Assembly: GCA_009780985.1 (NCBI GenBank)
Contig: WQYZ01000007.1
Span: 1 to 50,188, forward strand
Reading direction: 5' to 3'
Length of the DNA stretch: 50,188 nt
From: Oscillospiraceae bacterium
GTDB lineage: Bacteria; Bacillota; Clostridia; Oscillospirales; WRJC01
Shown here: positions 42,088 to 50,126 of the stretch, piece after piece
Layout of the letters: each line of letters begins with the position of its first letter
Numbering within the stretch: the first letter of the stretch is position 1
Program-made: the position numbers and the translations under genes
Notes under the pieces: model-generated
The model's database searches: none
The model's input: only the letters and a program-made list of their open reading frames with translations
Told to the model about the DNA's origin: nothing

Positions 42088-42483
42088 TCACCGGACTACA
42101 ATATCCGCGCCGCCGCTTTCGCCGTTCGCCGCCGCTATGCGTATTATCACGCGGTTCGGCAGACATGCCGCCGTCTGACCTACCTGATTTATATATCCTG
42201 TCCGGATACAGATTTTATCCGGACAGTCGGACGCGATAAATGCGATGGCGTGATTTTTGACGCTGAACCGGATATTCTTATTCTGAGGCAGGGTAAACTC
42301 GCAGTCCGGTTCGGATAAATCCACAGTCTGCACCACTTTCCCGTCTACGGAAATCTCGCAGACCACCCCGTCATATGCGTGTCCGGCTATCATATAATAA
42401 ATAATGGCAATAATAATCGCAATTATTATCAATACGGCAAACAGGAGCAAATCGCGTCTGCCGAATAATTTTCTCATATTCAT
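42088..42483 (-). CDS. eetA: EetA-like NusG domain II protein
   Basis: A 131-residue protein with one N-terminal membrane helix (LLLFAVLIIIAIIIAIIYYM) and an outside domain of about 85 residues with the pattern ISVDGKVVQTVDL, NHAIAFIASDCPDKICIRTGYI and ACLPNRVIIRI. That is the NusG-domain-II (EetA) family; the Cys pair in SDCPDKIC and the later ACLP Cys are conserved features. It acts with EetB at the membrane in flavin-based electron export. The ATG overlaps the dmkA stop. Confidence 0.85.
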   Translation of the reverse strand: MNMRKLFGRRDLLLFAVLIIIAIIIAIIYYMIAGHAYDGVVCEISVDGKVVQTVDLSEPDCEFTLPQNKNIRFSVKNHAIAFIASDCPDKICIRTGYINQVGQTAACLPNRVIIRIAAANGESGGADIVVR

Positions 42484-43403
42484 ATAAACTTAAAAAGACC
42501 TCCGATCATAATGCAGACTGCCAAAGGAGCGTTTATCAGCACAAAATTAATAATAGCAAACGGAAACGTTTCAGACTTGGACTGTTTTGCAAAAAACAGC
42601 TTTATATTATGTTGCACAATAAATAAAGTCGGAAGCACAAGCAGGCATGTCCATGGGATTACTCGCAGAAAACAAGCGGCGGCAATGGAAAGATAAGATG
42701 AGTAATAAACAGCTGCAAACAGCCGCAGGGCATTTTTTACGCCGATATGGCGCGGCAGCGTATAACGAGTGTTCCTGTCAAGCTCCAAGTCGCTGATGTT
42801 ATTGGCAAGCATAATATTTGCGATTCCGCCGACCATTGGGAACGATACAAGAAACAGTTTCGCAAGTCCGGCAATATCTATCCATACAGTGCAGGAACCA
42901 ATTCCGTTAAAATCGAACGATACCATCGGGGGCGCATTGATTGCGACGACAATAAACGTCAGCACAAATCCCTGAATAATGCCGGATACCGCTTCGCCGT
43001 ACGGCGATTTGGAAATCGGCGCGGGTCCGTATGTGTAAAATATACCCGCCGCAAAACACGCGCCGCCGGCAAGAAGAATCTGCAAGCCGTGCCAGTAAGT
43101 GAGAAGAAGTCCAAGCGCGCCGGCTGTTAAAATAAAACTGAAAATAATAGCCAAGCTCACGATTTTACTGTAATGTCCGGGAATACCAGCCTCTTTATGA
43201 TCTATATACATATTTATCGCAGTCGTTGACATATCGAATAGAAACCCTGCGGCAAAAAAAACGAGCGTGCCGATTATATTCACGCCGCCCGTCAAATAAA
43301 ACGCATATGTCAAACCGACCCAAAACGGAATTAAGCTCGCAATTTTTGTTGTTATTTCCACAAAGCTGAAAAAATTCTGAATTTCTGTTTTAATATTTTT
43401 CAT
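42480..43403 (-). CDS. dmkA: UbiA-family prenyltransferase, demethylmenaquinone-type (DmkA)
   Basis: A 307-residue protein with about nine membrane helices. The two Asp-rich prenyl-diphosphate motifs are NMYIDHKEAG near residue 64 and NNISDLELDRNTRY near residue 205, placing it in the MenA/UbiA group. It attaches a polyprenyl chain to 1,4-dihydroxy-2-naphthoate to give a demethylmenaquinone used for electron export. Other quinone pathway genes are not in the window. It overlaps eetA and is 8 bp downstream of dmkB. Confidence 0.85.
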   Translation of the reverse strand: MKNIKTEIQNFFSFVEITTKIASLIPFWVGLTYAFYLTGGVNIIGTLVFFAAGFLFDMSTTAINMYIDHKEAGIPGHYSKIVSLAIIFSFILTAGALGLLLTYWHGLQILLAGGACFAAGIFYTYGPAPISKSPYGEAVSGIIQGFVLTFIVVAINAPPMVSFDFNGIGSCTVWIDIAGLAKLFLVSFPMVGGIANIMLANNISDLELDRNTRYTLPRHIGVKNALRLFAAVYYSSYLSIAAACFLRVIPWTCLLVLPTLFIVQHNIKLFFAKQSKSETFPFAIINFVLINAPLAVCIMIGGLFKFI

Positions 43404-43411
43404 AAGACATA

Positions 43412-44398
43412 TTATTTCCCGTCAACCGGAGCCAGTATCCGCTCCAGAACATTCGTAAGGTTTCGCCGCTTCTCCGCGCTTATGTCTTTAAGCATACTCT
43501 CCGCTTTTCTTGCATACCTGCGCGCTATACGGCGGGATGCTTCCGTGCCGCCCGCTTTGCGCACGGCTTCAATCAATTTCGGAATTTCCCGTCCGGAACG
43601 GATAGCTTCCTTTGCCAAACTGCGCAATGCCGGTTCGGTCTGCATCGCTAAAATCAGCGGCAGCGTGACTACGCCCCCGGCGATATCTTTGCCGACGGGC
43701 TTTAAAGCCTCCGTTTCGGTAAGTTCATAATCTTTACAATCGTCGAGTATCTGAAATGCCAAGCCTAAATAATGCCCGAAACGTCCGATAGCATGGGAGT
43801 TTTCTTCATTTTCGCTGCCTAAAATCCCGCCTGCGCAGGCAGATATATAAAAAAGCGCGGCGGTTTTGCCCGAAATAATTTTCAAATATGAATAAAACCC
43901 CAGATCCAAATTGCCGCTGTTGCGGTTCTGCAAATATTCGCCCCGGCAAATATCGCCGAGCGCTTTCGAAAACCGCGTTATCATCGGGACAAGAGTGTTT
44001 ACGACTTCGGTCTTCCCGTTATTCGCCGACGCAGAGTAAGACTCGGTAAGCATGGATAAACTCATGCATAGCAGATAATCCCCGCATATTACGGCGTCGT
44101 GTGCGCCGAATTTGCGCTGCACCGTTTCAATTCCGCGCCGCGTCGCCGCATCGTCGATAATATCGTCGTGCACGAGCGTCGCCGTATGCAGAAGTTCTAT
44201 AGCCGCCGCCGCTTTAACGGCGTTTTCCGGGACATAATTTTCAGCGTTTGCCGCGGCAGTCAAAAAGACGAGCGTGCGCAATCCTTTTCCCACTGCCCCA
44301 GACAGATGCGCCGTCATTTCGCCAAATCCGGATACGCCGTTTAATGATTCGCGCACAGCGGCGTTTGTCTGGTCAACCGCTTCCGGTACCCTAATCAT
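43412..44398 (-). CDS. dmkB: Polyprenyl diphosphate synthase (DmkB)
   Basis: A 328-residue trans-prenyltransferase. The first Asp-rich motif is LVHDDIIDDAATRRG near residue 80 and the second ILDDCKDYE near residue 215. It extends farnesyl or geranyl diphosphate to the long chain that DmkA attaches to the quinone ring. It overlaps the ndh2 stop by 8 bases. Confidence 0.9.
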   Translation of the reverse strand: MIRVPEAVDQTNAAVRESLNGVSGFGEMTAHLSGAVGKGLRTLVFLTAAANAENYVPENAVKAAAAIELLHTATLVHDDIIDDAATRRGIETVQRKFGAHDAVICGDYLLCMSLSMLTESYSASANNGKTEVVNTLVPMITRFSKALGDICRGEYLQNRNSGNLDLGFYSYLKIISGKTAALFYISACAGGILGSENEENSHAIGRFGHYLGLAFQILDDCKDYELTETEALKPVGKDIAGGVVTLPLILAMQTEPALRSLAKEAIRSGREIPKLIEAVRKAGGTEASRRIARRYARKAESMLKDISAEKRRNLTNVLERILAPVDGK

Positions 44399-46415
44399 TA
44401 TATATATACCACTTTCTCACGAATTTTACATGTTTCCAGTGTTTTTTCAGCCACGGCATAACATAGTAGTCGAAACTGAATACTGTTCCGGCAGAGAACA
44501 TAACGGCAATACTCGCCGGAATCATCCACCATCCGGTCATATATAATCCCGTGGTTGTCATAAACATCGTCTGGAGCACAACAGAACCGACTCCGGCAAG
44601 AGTTGTAAATAACCCTCCCATCAGCGCAAGCCCGACCAGAATTTCCAAAAGAACTATCGTAATCTGCATGAACACCTGCATTCCGCCGCTTGATAGCATA
44701 GGGTTCATTATCCAGTCAATAAGCGGCACTTTCAGTTTAAACGCAACCTGATCCGCCGAACTCCCGCCGATTAGAATCGGGTGTATTAACCCTAAAATAT
44801 TCCAGTTTATAAGGACGTTACTCGACGCCGTTACTGTAGATGCCGCCGCGGCGTTTGTCGCCGCGCCCGTCGCAGAAGCAAGCACATCCGCTGCTGCAGT
44901 CGTTGCAGTTGTTACAGCTGTACTTGTCGCAGAAGCGACTGCGTCAGCCGCCGCCGATGGTCCAGTTGATACGCTTGATAACATAGAATCATACCAAGAG
45001 TTCGTGCCGTTTATCATATTCGCCAACTGCGGACTTTTCATCCATCCTTCAGTAATTTTCATAATCCCCTCGTAAACCCAGTAAAATCCGAGGAATACGC
45101 GTAGAGGAACGGCAAGAAAATTCGGTCCCCTGTTGGAAAAATGCCCGCCCACAAAACTGCGTTTGTTGCGCACCGTAAAAAATTCGTGCCTGAGATACGA
45201 AAAAACTTTATTCCAGCCGAGCACCTGAATAAAATAAATAATATTGGTAAAGTGTTTAACAAACATCGCAATAAACGACGGCAGGATGATCTTGTGATTA
45301 ACCGTTCCCACCTGCGCGGAACCCCAACGTCCGCCGACGCATACCATTACGCCGTGAAATTTCGGGACATATTTCTCTTTTTCGCCTTTTCCCGTAAGAT
45401 CCGTCAGCAGATTGCGCGCGACGGTATGCGCGGATTGCTCCGCGTTTTCGACCATCTGCGGCACAGGAGCTTTTTCGCCCTCGGGTATGTAAAAAACATT
45501 GTCCCCTGCGACATATACATTTTTATAATTCTGCGAGCGCAGATATTCGTCGGTCTGAATCCGCCCGCGTCCGGCTGCGCCCAAGGCTTTGGAATCCTGA
45601 ACGATTTGCTCGCCCTCTACGCCCGCCGTCCAGATTACGGTGCGCGTCGGGACCCGATTAATACCCTGTCCGGCGTCATATTCTGCATAATCTTTGCCGA
45701 CGCCCTTGATGTTCGTTTTAACCATGACGTTGACTTTCATTTTCTCCAACCGTCCGCGAATCTTTGACGACGCTTTTTCAGGAAGAACAGGGCACGGTCT
45801 TTCGAGTATATCCGCATCAACTATTTTTACAAGCGACGGGTCAACCTCAAACCGCGCGCACAGCGACGGCGCAAATTCGGCAAGTTCGCCCGCCATTTCA
45901 ACTCCGGTAAAACCCGCCCCTACGACAAAAAACGACAGAAGTTCTTTCTTCTTTTCAATGTCCGGTTCAATCGAAGCCGCACGGAACATTTCGAGGATAT
46001 GTTCGCGAAGCCGCACCGCGTCGTCGTAACTCCAAAGGGTAAACGAATTTTCTTTTGCCCCCTGCACTCCGAAATACGTAGGTCTGGAACCGTCCGCCAT
46101 GACTAAATAATCGTAATCATATATTCCGTGTTCGCCGGTGATTTTCCTCGCGTCAAAATCCGTTCCAATGATTTTATCGTGTATTACATTGACCTTACGT
46201 CCGGCAAATACTCTCGCCAGACTTATACGTATACTGTCCTCTTCGACGCGTCCCGCCGCAACCTCGTGCAGTTCCGTCAGCATAGTGTGAAACGGGTTCC
46301 TGTCGATAATCGAAATTTCGACGTCGCCGAGTTTCTTTTTCCTACTCATTTTTGCAATTTTCTTTGCGGCGAACACGCCCGCATATCCCGCTCCTAAAAC
46401 AACAACTTTCTTCAA
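44391..46415 (-). CDS. ndh2: Type II NADH dehydrogenase with C-terminal membrane domain
   Basis: About 674 residues. The N-terminal part is a type II NADH dehydrogenase: FAD site KVVVLGAGYAGVFAAKK right at the start, NADH site VVGAGFTGVEMAGEL near residue 165, and NVYVAGDN near residue 305. From about 400 a membrane domain like DoxX follows, with several helices; the electron-transfer Ndh2 of Listeria has the same extra domain. It passes electrons from NADH to demethylmenaquinone. Between two helices (about residues 480-532) lies an Ala/Ser/Thr-only insertion. The TTG at 46415, seven bases after AGAGGAG, is the likely start; the more distal TTG at 46448 would place this site inside the coding region. 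Confidence 0.85.
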   Translation of the reverse strand: MKKVVVLGAGYAGVFAAKKIAKMSRKKKLGDVEISIIDRNPFHTMLTELHEVAAGRVEEDSIRISLARVFAGRKVNVIHDKIIGTDFDARKITGEHGIYDYDYLVMADGSRPTYFGVQGAKENSFTLWSYDDAVRLREHILEMFRAASIEPDIEKKKELLSFFVVGAGFTGVEMAGELAEFAPSLCARFEVDPSLVKIVDADILERPCPVLPEKASSKIRGRLEKMKVNVMVKTNIKGVGKDYAEYDAGQGINRVPTRTVIWTAGVEGEQIVQDSKALGAAGRGRIQTDEYLRSQNYKNVYVAGDNVFYIPEGEKAPVPQMVENAEQSAHTVARNLLTDLTGKGEKEKYVPKFHGVMVCVGGRWGSAQVGTVNHKIILPSFIAMFVKHFTNIIYFIQVLGWNKVFSYLRHEFFTVRNKRSFVGGHFSNRGPNFLAVPLRVFLGFYWVYEGIMKITEGWMKSPQLANMINGTNSWYDSMLSSVSTGPSAAADAVASATSTAVTTATTAAADVLASATGAATNAAAASTVTASSNVLINWNILGLIHPILIGGSSADQVAFKLKVPLIDWIMNPMLSSGGMQVFMQITIVLLEILVGLALMGGLFTTLAGVGSVVLQTMFMTTTGLYMTGWWMIPASIAVMFSAGTVFSFDYYVMPWLKKHWKHVKFVRKWYIYND

Positions 46416-46449
46416 AAAAACACTCCTCTGATTATTTGTATCTACCAAT

Positions 46450-47553
46450 CTAATCTGTAGAATCTGTAGATGAATAATTCCCTAAATTTTTAGAAATTCG
46501 TATATACCCTTCTGTCGCTTTCTGCGTGCCGTCCGCAAACTGCCACAACACTTCCGCGCCCATCTTCGCCGCCAATGCCGCGCCTTCCTCATATGGCATA
46601 ATGAACAACGCCGTTGAGAGCAAATCAGCCGTTACGGAATCCGGGCAGATTATTACCACTTGTTTATAAAGACGCGCGGGCATAAGAGTCGCACGGTCGA
46701 TAATATGACAGTATGTTTCGCCGTTCACTATATAAAATCTCTGATAATCCCCGCTGCACGAGATAACATTATCGTTTACATAGATAGTATCAGATATATT
46801 TTGTACGCCGTCCACGGACAAATCCGGATTCTGTATGCCGACGCCCCAGCGTTCGCGTACATTGTCCATCGGCTTGCCGATAGACACTACCTGTCCGCCC
46901 GCGTCTATTAATGCGGAGATAAGCCCCGCGCTTTTCGCCGCTTTAGCTGCTTCTCCCGCCGCATATCCTTTCGCAACCGCACCTACATCCAAAGACATAC
47001 CGCTTTTCCTAAGAAACACGGTATTATTGACATCATCAACTATTAAATCGTTGATGTCCGTGAGTTTTGCGGCTTGTTCAAGCATATCCATAGGCGGCAG
47101 TTCCGCGCTTTCTTCGTCGGCTATGCCGGCTTCGCGGTAACTGTGCCAGATGCTCAGAACCGAACCCATAGCGATGTTTATAACTCCGCCGGTGAGATCG
47201 TACCCGTTCTTTGCAAACAGAAGCAAATCAATTATATCCCTGTCAACTTTCACAGGCGCGACGCCGGCGTTTTGATTGACGGTATAAAGATTATTTATAC
47301 CGTCATATGCATTATAAATATCGTACAGCTGGTCCAATTCTTTCATACGGTCGTAAATGATATTTGCATATCGGTCAAATTCCGCTTTGCCTTTTGCATA
47401 ACCGACGATAGTTGTTACCGTGTCGAACAAATCCGCGAAATCCGCCTCGTATTTGCCGTAATGCCCGCTGAGACTGCAGCCGCCGGCATCCGCCGCCGAA
47501 ACGCCCAGAATAACAACTAAGAGTATAATACAGCTAATTTTCCGCACAATCAT
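46450..47553 (-). CDS. fmnB: FAD:protein FMN transferase (ApbE family, FmnB)
   Basis: A 367-residue exported enzyme with an N-terminal signal peptide ending near ADAGGC, which may be a weak lipobox. The ApbE core is clear: GGVINIAMGSVLSIWHSYRE near residue 120, LDVGAVAKGYAAGEAA near residue 195, DAGGQVVSIGKPMD, and the metal/substrate site SGDYQRFYIVNGETYCHIID near residue 270. It transfers FMN from FAD onto threonines of surface proteins, here presumably PplA. It is 7 bp downstream of pplA and 35 bp upstream of ndh2. Confidence 0.9.
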   Translation of the reverse strand: MIVRKISCIILLVVILGVSAADAGGCSLSGHYGKYEADFADLFDTVTTIVGYAKGKAEFDRYANIIYDRMKELDQLYDIYNAYDGINNLYTVNQNAGVAPVKVDRDIIDLLLFAKNGYDLTGGVINIAMGSVLSIWHSYREAGIADEESAELPPMDMLEQAAKLTDINDLIVDDVNNTVFLRKSGMSLDVGAVAKGYAAGEAAKAAKSAGLISALIDAGGQVVSIGKPMDNVRERWGVGIQNPDLSVDGVQNISDTIYVNDNVISCSGDYQRFYIVNGETYCHIIDRATLMPARLYKQVVIICPDSVTADLLSTALFIMPYEEGAALAAKMGAEVLWQFADGTQKATEGYIRISKNLGNYSSTDSTD

Positions 47554-47559
47554 ATATAT

Positions 47560-48600
47560 TTATTTGGCGTTATTGACAGCTTTTTCAATTGAGGCAAGAA
47601 AACCGGTAACGTCGATTGTTACACTTGATGCGAGATCCGGATCGTCAGCTACGACTGAACCGGTTTCGGAACCGGCTTTGGTTTTAAGTCCTTTTACTTC
47701 GTCAAGCGTTTTGCCTATGCACCATTGCGCGAACGCGTCAGCCTGTTGATACCATTCTTTCCCTATCGGCGACTGTTTGCCCATTCCGTAAGCCTCTTTA
47801 AGTTCGTCTTTGGTCTGAATAACGGCGGTTAAATCGGTTGTCAGTGCGCCTGTCGCGTCGAAATTGACTTTTGTTTGAGCGCTGTCTAAAGTACAAGCGA
47901 CAATTTTGCCGGAATCGTCTACAGTCACGACGGCTATGTACGAATCAGCCTGACCTAAACCGGCAGCGTCGGCTGTCGCACTCTTACTGCTTGCTATACT
48001 TGTAGATATGCCCTGTCCGGTTTTATAAGAACCGCTTACCGTTGCACTCTGAGCGTTATTGACAGCTTTTTCAATAGCGGATAGAAAGTCGCTGATGCTG
48101 ATAGTTACGCTCGACGTCAGCTCGGGGACGTCAGCTACGACTGAACCGGTTTCGGAACCGGCTTTGGTCTTGATTCCTTTTACTTCGTTAAGTGTTTTGC
48201 CTATGCACCATTGCGCGAATGCGTCAGCCTGCTGATACCATTCTTTGCCTATCGGCGACTGTTTACCCATTCCGTAATTCTCTTTAAGTTCGTTTTTCGA
48301 TTGAACAGGAGCCGTCAAATCGGTTGTCAGTGCGCCTGTCGCGTCGAAATTGATTTTGCTCTGAACAGCGTCGATTGAACATTTCTGGATAATACCTTTG
48401 GAATCCAAAGTAACATCTGCGACATATGAATTTATCTGAACCTGTCCGGCGGCGTCGGCAGTTGCCGCTTTTGAACTGGAGACGTCTGTAACCACCCCGA
48501 GTCCTGTTTTGATTGAGCCGTTTCCGCCGCCGCCTCCGCAGCCGGCAAACATTACAGCAGTAAATACTGCTATTAAAATTAATGCTGTAAATCTTTTCAT
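47560..48600 (-). CDS. pplA: PplA-like surface lipoprotein with two tandem FMN-binding-type domains
   Basis: About 346 residues. Signal peptide ends in lipobox FAGC (Cys near residue 21) followed by a Gly-rich stretch. Two near-identical repeats of 162 residues follow (DNA copies are 486 bp apart); each contains SPIGKEWYQQADAFAQWC and a later SSVTI motif. PplA-family proteins are flavinylated by FmnB on threonine and carry electrons to outside acceptors. Each repeat has a Thr in SSVTI in the place of the usual SGAT motif, so flavinylation there is inferred. The ATG at 48600 follows GCAGGAG by nine bases, supporting it over 48618. The operon promoter lies at 48865-48893. Confidence 0.85.
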   Translation of the reverse strand: MKRFTALILIAVFTAVMFAGCGGGGGNGSIKTGLGVVTDVSSSKAATADAAGQVQINSYVADVTLDSKGIIQKCSIDAVQSKINFDATGALTTDLTAPVQSKNELKENYGMGKQSPIGKEWYQQADAFAQWCIGKTLNEVKGIKTKAGSETGSVVADVPELTSSVTISISDFLSAIEKAVNNAQSATVSGSYKTGQGISTSIASSKSATADAAGLGQADSYIAVVTVDDSGKIVACTLDSAQTKVNFDATGALTTDLTAVIQTKDELKEAYGMGKQSPIGKEWYQQADAFAQWCIGKTLDEVKGLKTKAGSETGSVVADDPDLASSVTIDVTGFLASIEKAVNNAK

Positions 48601-48858
48601 ATTAAAATACTCCTGCATATTTATTAATTTTTATATAATTATTTATTATATTATATCATATTTGTGAAATATAATACTGTTGTAAATATAACAAAATATA
48701 TATTAATTATGAAAATATGAAATACTTCTTCATTGACAGCCGTGCGTCTTTCGCAAGGTTCAGTTTCTTGTATGGCATCTTTGAAATTGAGGCATGAACA
48801 TCGCATAACCTTTGCTTCCTGTATTCACGATTATTATATAATTCATATATAATTACTA
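48601..48858 (-). promoter_or_regulatory. Long 5' leader of the electron-transfer operon
   Basis: About 258 transcribed bases separate the promoter from pplA. I see no known riboswitch core (no FMN, c-di-GMP or cobalamin signature). Several short frames overlap here; one reads MPYKKLNLAKDARLSMKKYF on the minus strand (48707-48778) but lacks a ribosome binding site. Confidence 0.3.
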
Positions 48859-48868
48859 CGATATAGTA
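48854..48868. promoter_or_regulatory. Candidate operator of the electron-transfer operon
   Basis: TACTACGATATAGTA, an inverted repeat TACTA-N5-TAGTA overlapping the -10 region of the operon promoter. The same palindrome occurs in the FMN reductase promoter (49512-49526). Confidence 0.65.
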
Positions 48869-48893
48869 TATATCAATATTATATCTTTGTCAA
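48865..48893 (-). promoter_or_regulatory. Promoter of the pplA-eetB operon
   Basis: On the minus strand TTGACA (48893-48888) and TATACT (48870-48865) with 17 bases between. The surrounding 63 bp match the FMN reductase promoter at 55 positions. Confidence 0.8.
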
Positions 48894-48947
48894 TACATAA
48901 AAAATATTTTATAAATATCGTAAAAAATGTTGAAATCAAATTTTTAC

Positions 48948-48976
48948 TTGATTTTCTATAAATCATGTAGTATAAT
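48948..48976 (+). promoter_or_regulatory. Promoter of the Rrf2 regulator gene
   Basis: TTGATT (48948-48953) and TATAAT (48971-48976) with 17 bases between, about 38 bp before the ribosome binding site region of the regulator gene. Confidence 0.7.
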
Positions 48977-49020
48977 TAGAAAGTAAGAAAACAAAAACGT
49001 AGATAGAAAGGCAGAATCGT

Positions 49021-49458
49021 ATGAAAATATCGACAAAAGGCAGATACGCGCTCAGAATGATGGTTGAGATAGCGGAGCATGAGGCAAACGAATGGGTTAC
49101 GATAAAAGAAATTTCCGAACGTCAGGGCATATCAATAAAATATTTGGAGCAGATTGTGACGAATCTAACGCGCGCAGGTTTACTCCGAAGCGAAAGGGGT
49201 CCGCAGGGCGGCTATATGCTGACAAAAACGCCCGAGCAATATACGGCTGGTGAAATACTGCGCGTTATTGAGGGGAAATTGGCTCCGGTGGCGTGTTTGG
49301 ACGGGGATATAAACAAATGCGAGCGTAAGGAGACATGTCGTACGATTAACTTTTGGATGGGGCTATACAAAGTAATTGACGACTATGTGGATTCAGTTAC
49401 TTTGCAGGATTTAATCAGGAATACAGAAACCGAATCTGAGGGGAATTTTTCAATTTAA
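49021..49458 (+). CDS. Rrf2-family transcriptional regulator
   Basis: A 145-residue winged-helix regulator of the Rrf2/IscR family. The N-terminus MKISTKGRYALRMMVEIAEH and the recognition segment YLEQIVTNLTRAGLLRSERGPQGGY are diagnostic. Three cysteines, in CLDGDINKCERKETC near residues 90-105, are spaced C-x7-C-x5-C and can bind a 2Fe-2S cluster, so it likely senses iron-sulfur, redox or oxygen state. It lies between the electron-transfer operon and the FMN reductase gene, which share a promoter and palindrome, so it is the best candidate for their regulator. A promoter is at 48948-48976. Confidence 0.92.
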   Translation: MKISTKGRYALRMMVEIAEHEANEWVTIKEISERQGISIKYLEQIVTNLTRAGLLRSERGPQGGYMLTKTPEQYTAGEILRVIEGKLAPVACLDGDINKCERKETCRTINFWMGLYKVIDDYVDSVTLQDLIRNTETESEGNFSI

Positions 49459-49486
49459 AAATTTTTTCAAATTTCAAATAAATGTA

Positions 49487-49515
49487 TTGACAAAAACATA
49501 ACATTGGTATATACT
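49487..49515 (+). promoter_or_regulatory. Promoter of the FMN reductase gene
   Basis: TTGACA (49487-49492) and TATACT (49510-49515) with 17 bases between. The near copy of the electron-transfer operon promoter. Confidence 0.8.
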
Positions 49516-49526
49516 ATATCATAGTA
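49512..49526. promoter_or_regulatory. Candidate operator of the FMN reductase gene
   Basis: TACTATATCATAGTA, an inverted repeat with TACTA-N5-TAGTA ends; matches the electron-transfer operon site at 48854-48868 in arms and position relative to the promoter. Confidence 0.65.
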
Positions 49527-49568
49527 ATCATATGTGAATTATATATTAAATGGAAGAGGTATTATTGT

Positions 49569-50126
49569 ATGATCAGAAAAACGATAGGCGTTTTAGTTGG
49601 GAGCATGCGCCGTGATTCATTCAGCAAAAAGGTTGCTCAGTATTTGTCCGACTTATTAGAGATACAATTTGACGTTAAATTCTTAGACATATCCAGTCTC
49701 GCGATGTACAACCAGGATTTAGACAACAACAGCAATATACCGCCCGAGTGGCAGCAGCTTCGTCAGGAAGTCAAGGCAGTGGACGCTGTGCTGTTTGTTA
49801 CGCCGGAATACAACCGGTCTATGCCTGCCGTTCTGAAAAATGCGCTGGACATTGCTTCGCGCCCTTACGGCGCGAATGCCTGGAATGGCAAACCCGGCGC
49901 GGTCGTCAGCGTTTCGCCCGGAAATATAGGAGCGTTTGGCGCAAACCATCATCTTCGGCAAACAGCCGCCTGTCTGAACATAAATATGATGCAGCAGCCG
50001 GAGGCGTACATCGGAGGTATCGTTAACGCGGTGAACGCTGACGGCGTATCCGACAAACGCGCGCAGGATTTTCTGCGACAGTTCGCCGATGCTTTTGCCG
50101 AATGGGTTAATAAACTTACGGTTTGA
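49569..50126 (+). CDS. NAD(P)H-dependent FMN reductase
   Basis: A 185-residue flavodoxin-like protein of the NADPH:FMN reductase (PF03358-like) family. GSMRRDSFSKKVAQYLSDLL near residue 12 is the FMN phosphate site, and FVTPEYNRSMPAVLKNALDIASRP near residue 75 is the family hallmark. It reduces FMN with NAD(P)H, or serves as a quinone reductase. Because its promoter is nearly the same as that of the electron-transfer operon, it probably supplies reduced flavin under the same conditions. GGAAGAGG is upstream of the ATG. Nothing else of note lies between its end and 50188. Confidence 0.9.
   Translation: MIRKTIGVLVGSMRRDSFSKKVAQYLSDLLEIQFDVKFLDISSLAMYNQDLDNNSNIPPEWQQLRQEVKAVDAVLFVTPEYNRSMPAVLKNALDIASRPYGANAWNGKPGAVVSVSPGNIGAFGANHHLRQTAACLNINMMQQPEAYIGGIVNAVNADGVSDKRAQDFLRQFADAFAEWVNKLTV

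Noticed and set aside
45141-45767. A 208-codon plus-strand frame opposite ndh2
   Set aside because: It lies fully antisense to a gene with clear FAD, NADH and membrane motifs; its sequence has no family features.
47074-47520. A 148-codon plus-strand frame opposite fmnB
   Set aside because: Antisense to a well-supported ApbE gene, arginine/histidine-rich, no ribosome binding site.
47560-48540. CRISPR array or other short tandem repeat at pplA
   Set aside because: The repetition is a 486-bp coding duplication, not short repeats with spacers. No CRISPR array or cas gene was seen anywhere in the window.
48601-48858. An FMN or c-di-GMP riboswitch in front of the electron-transfer operon
   Set aside because: The conserved cores of these riboswitches are not present on the minus strand; only loose GC-rich similarity was seen.
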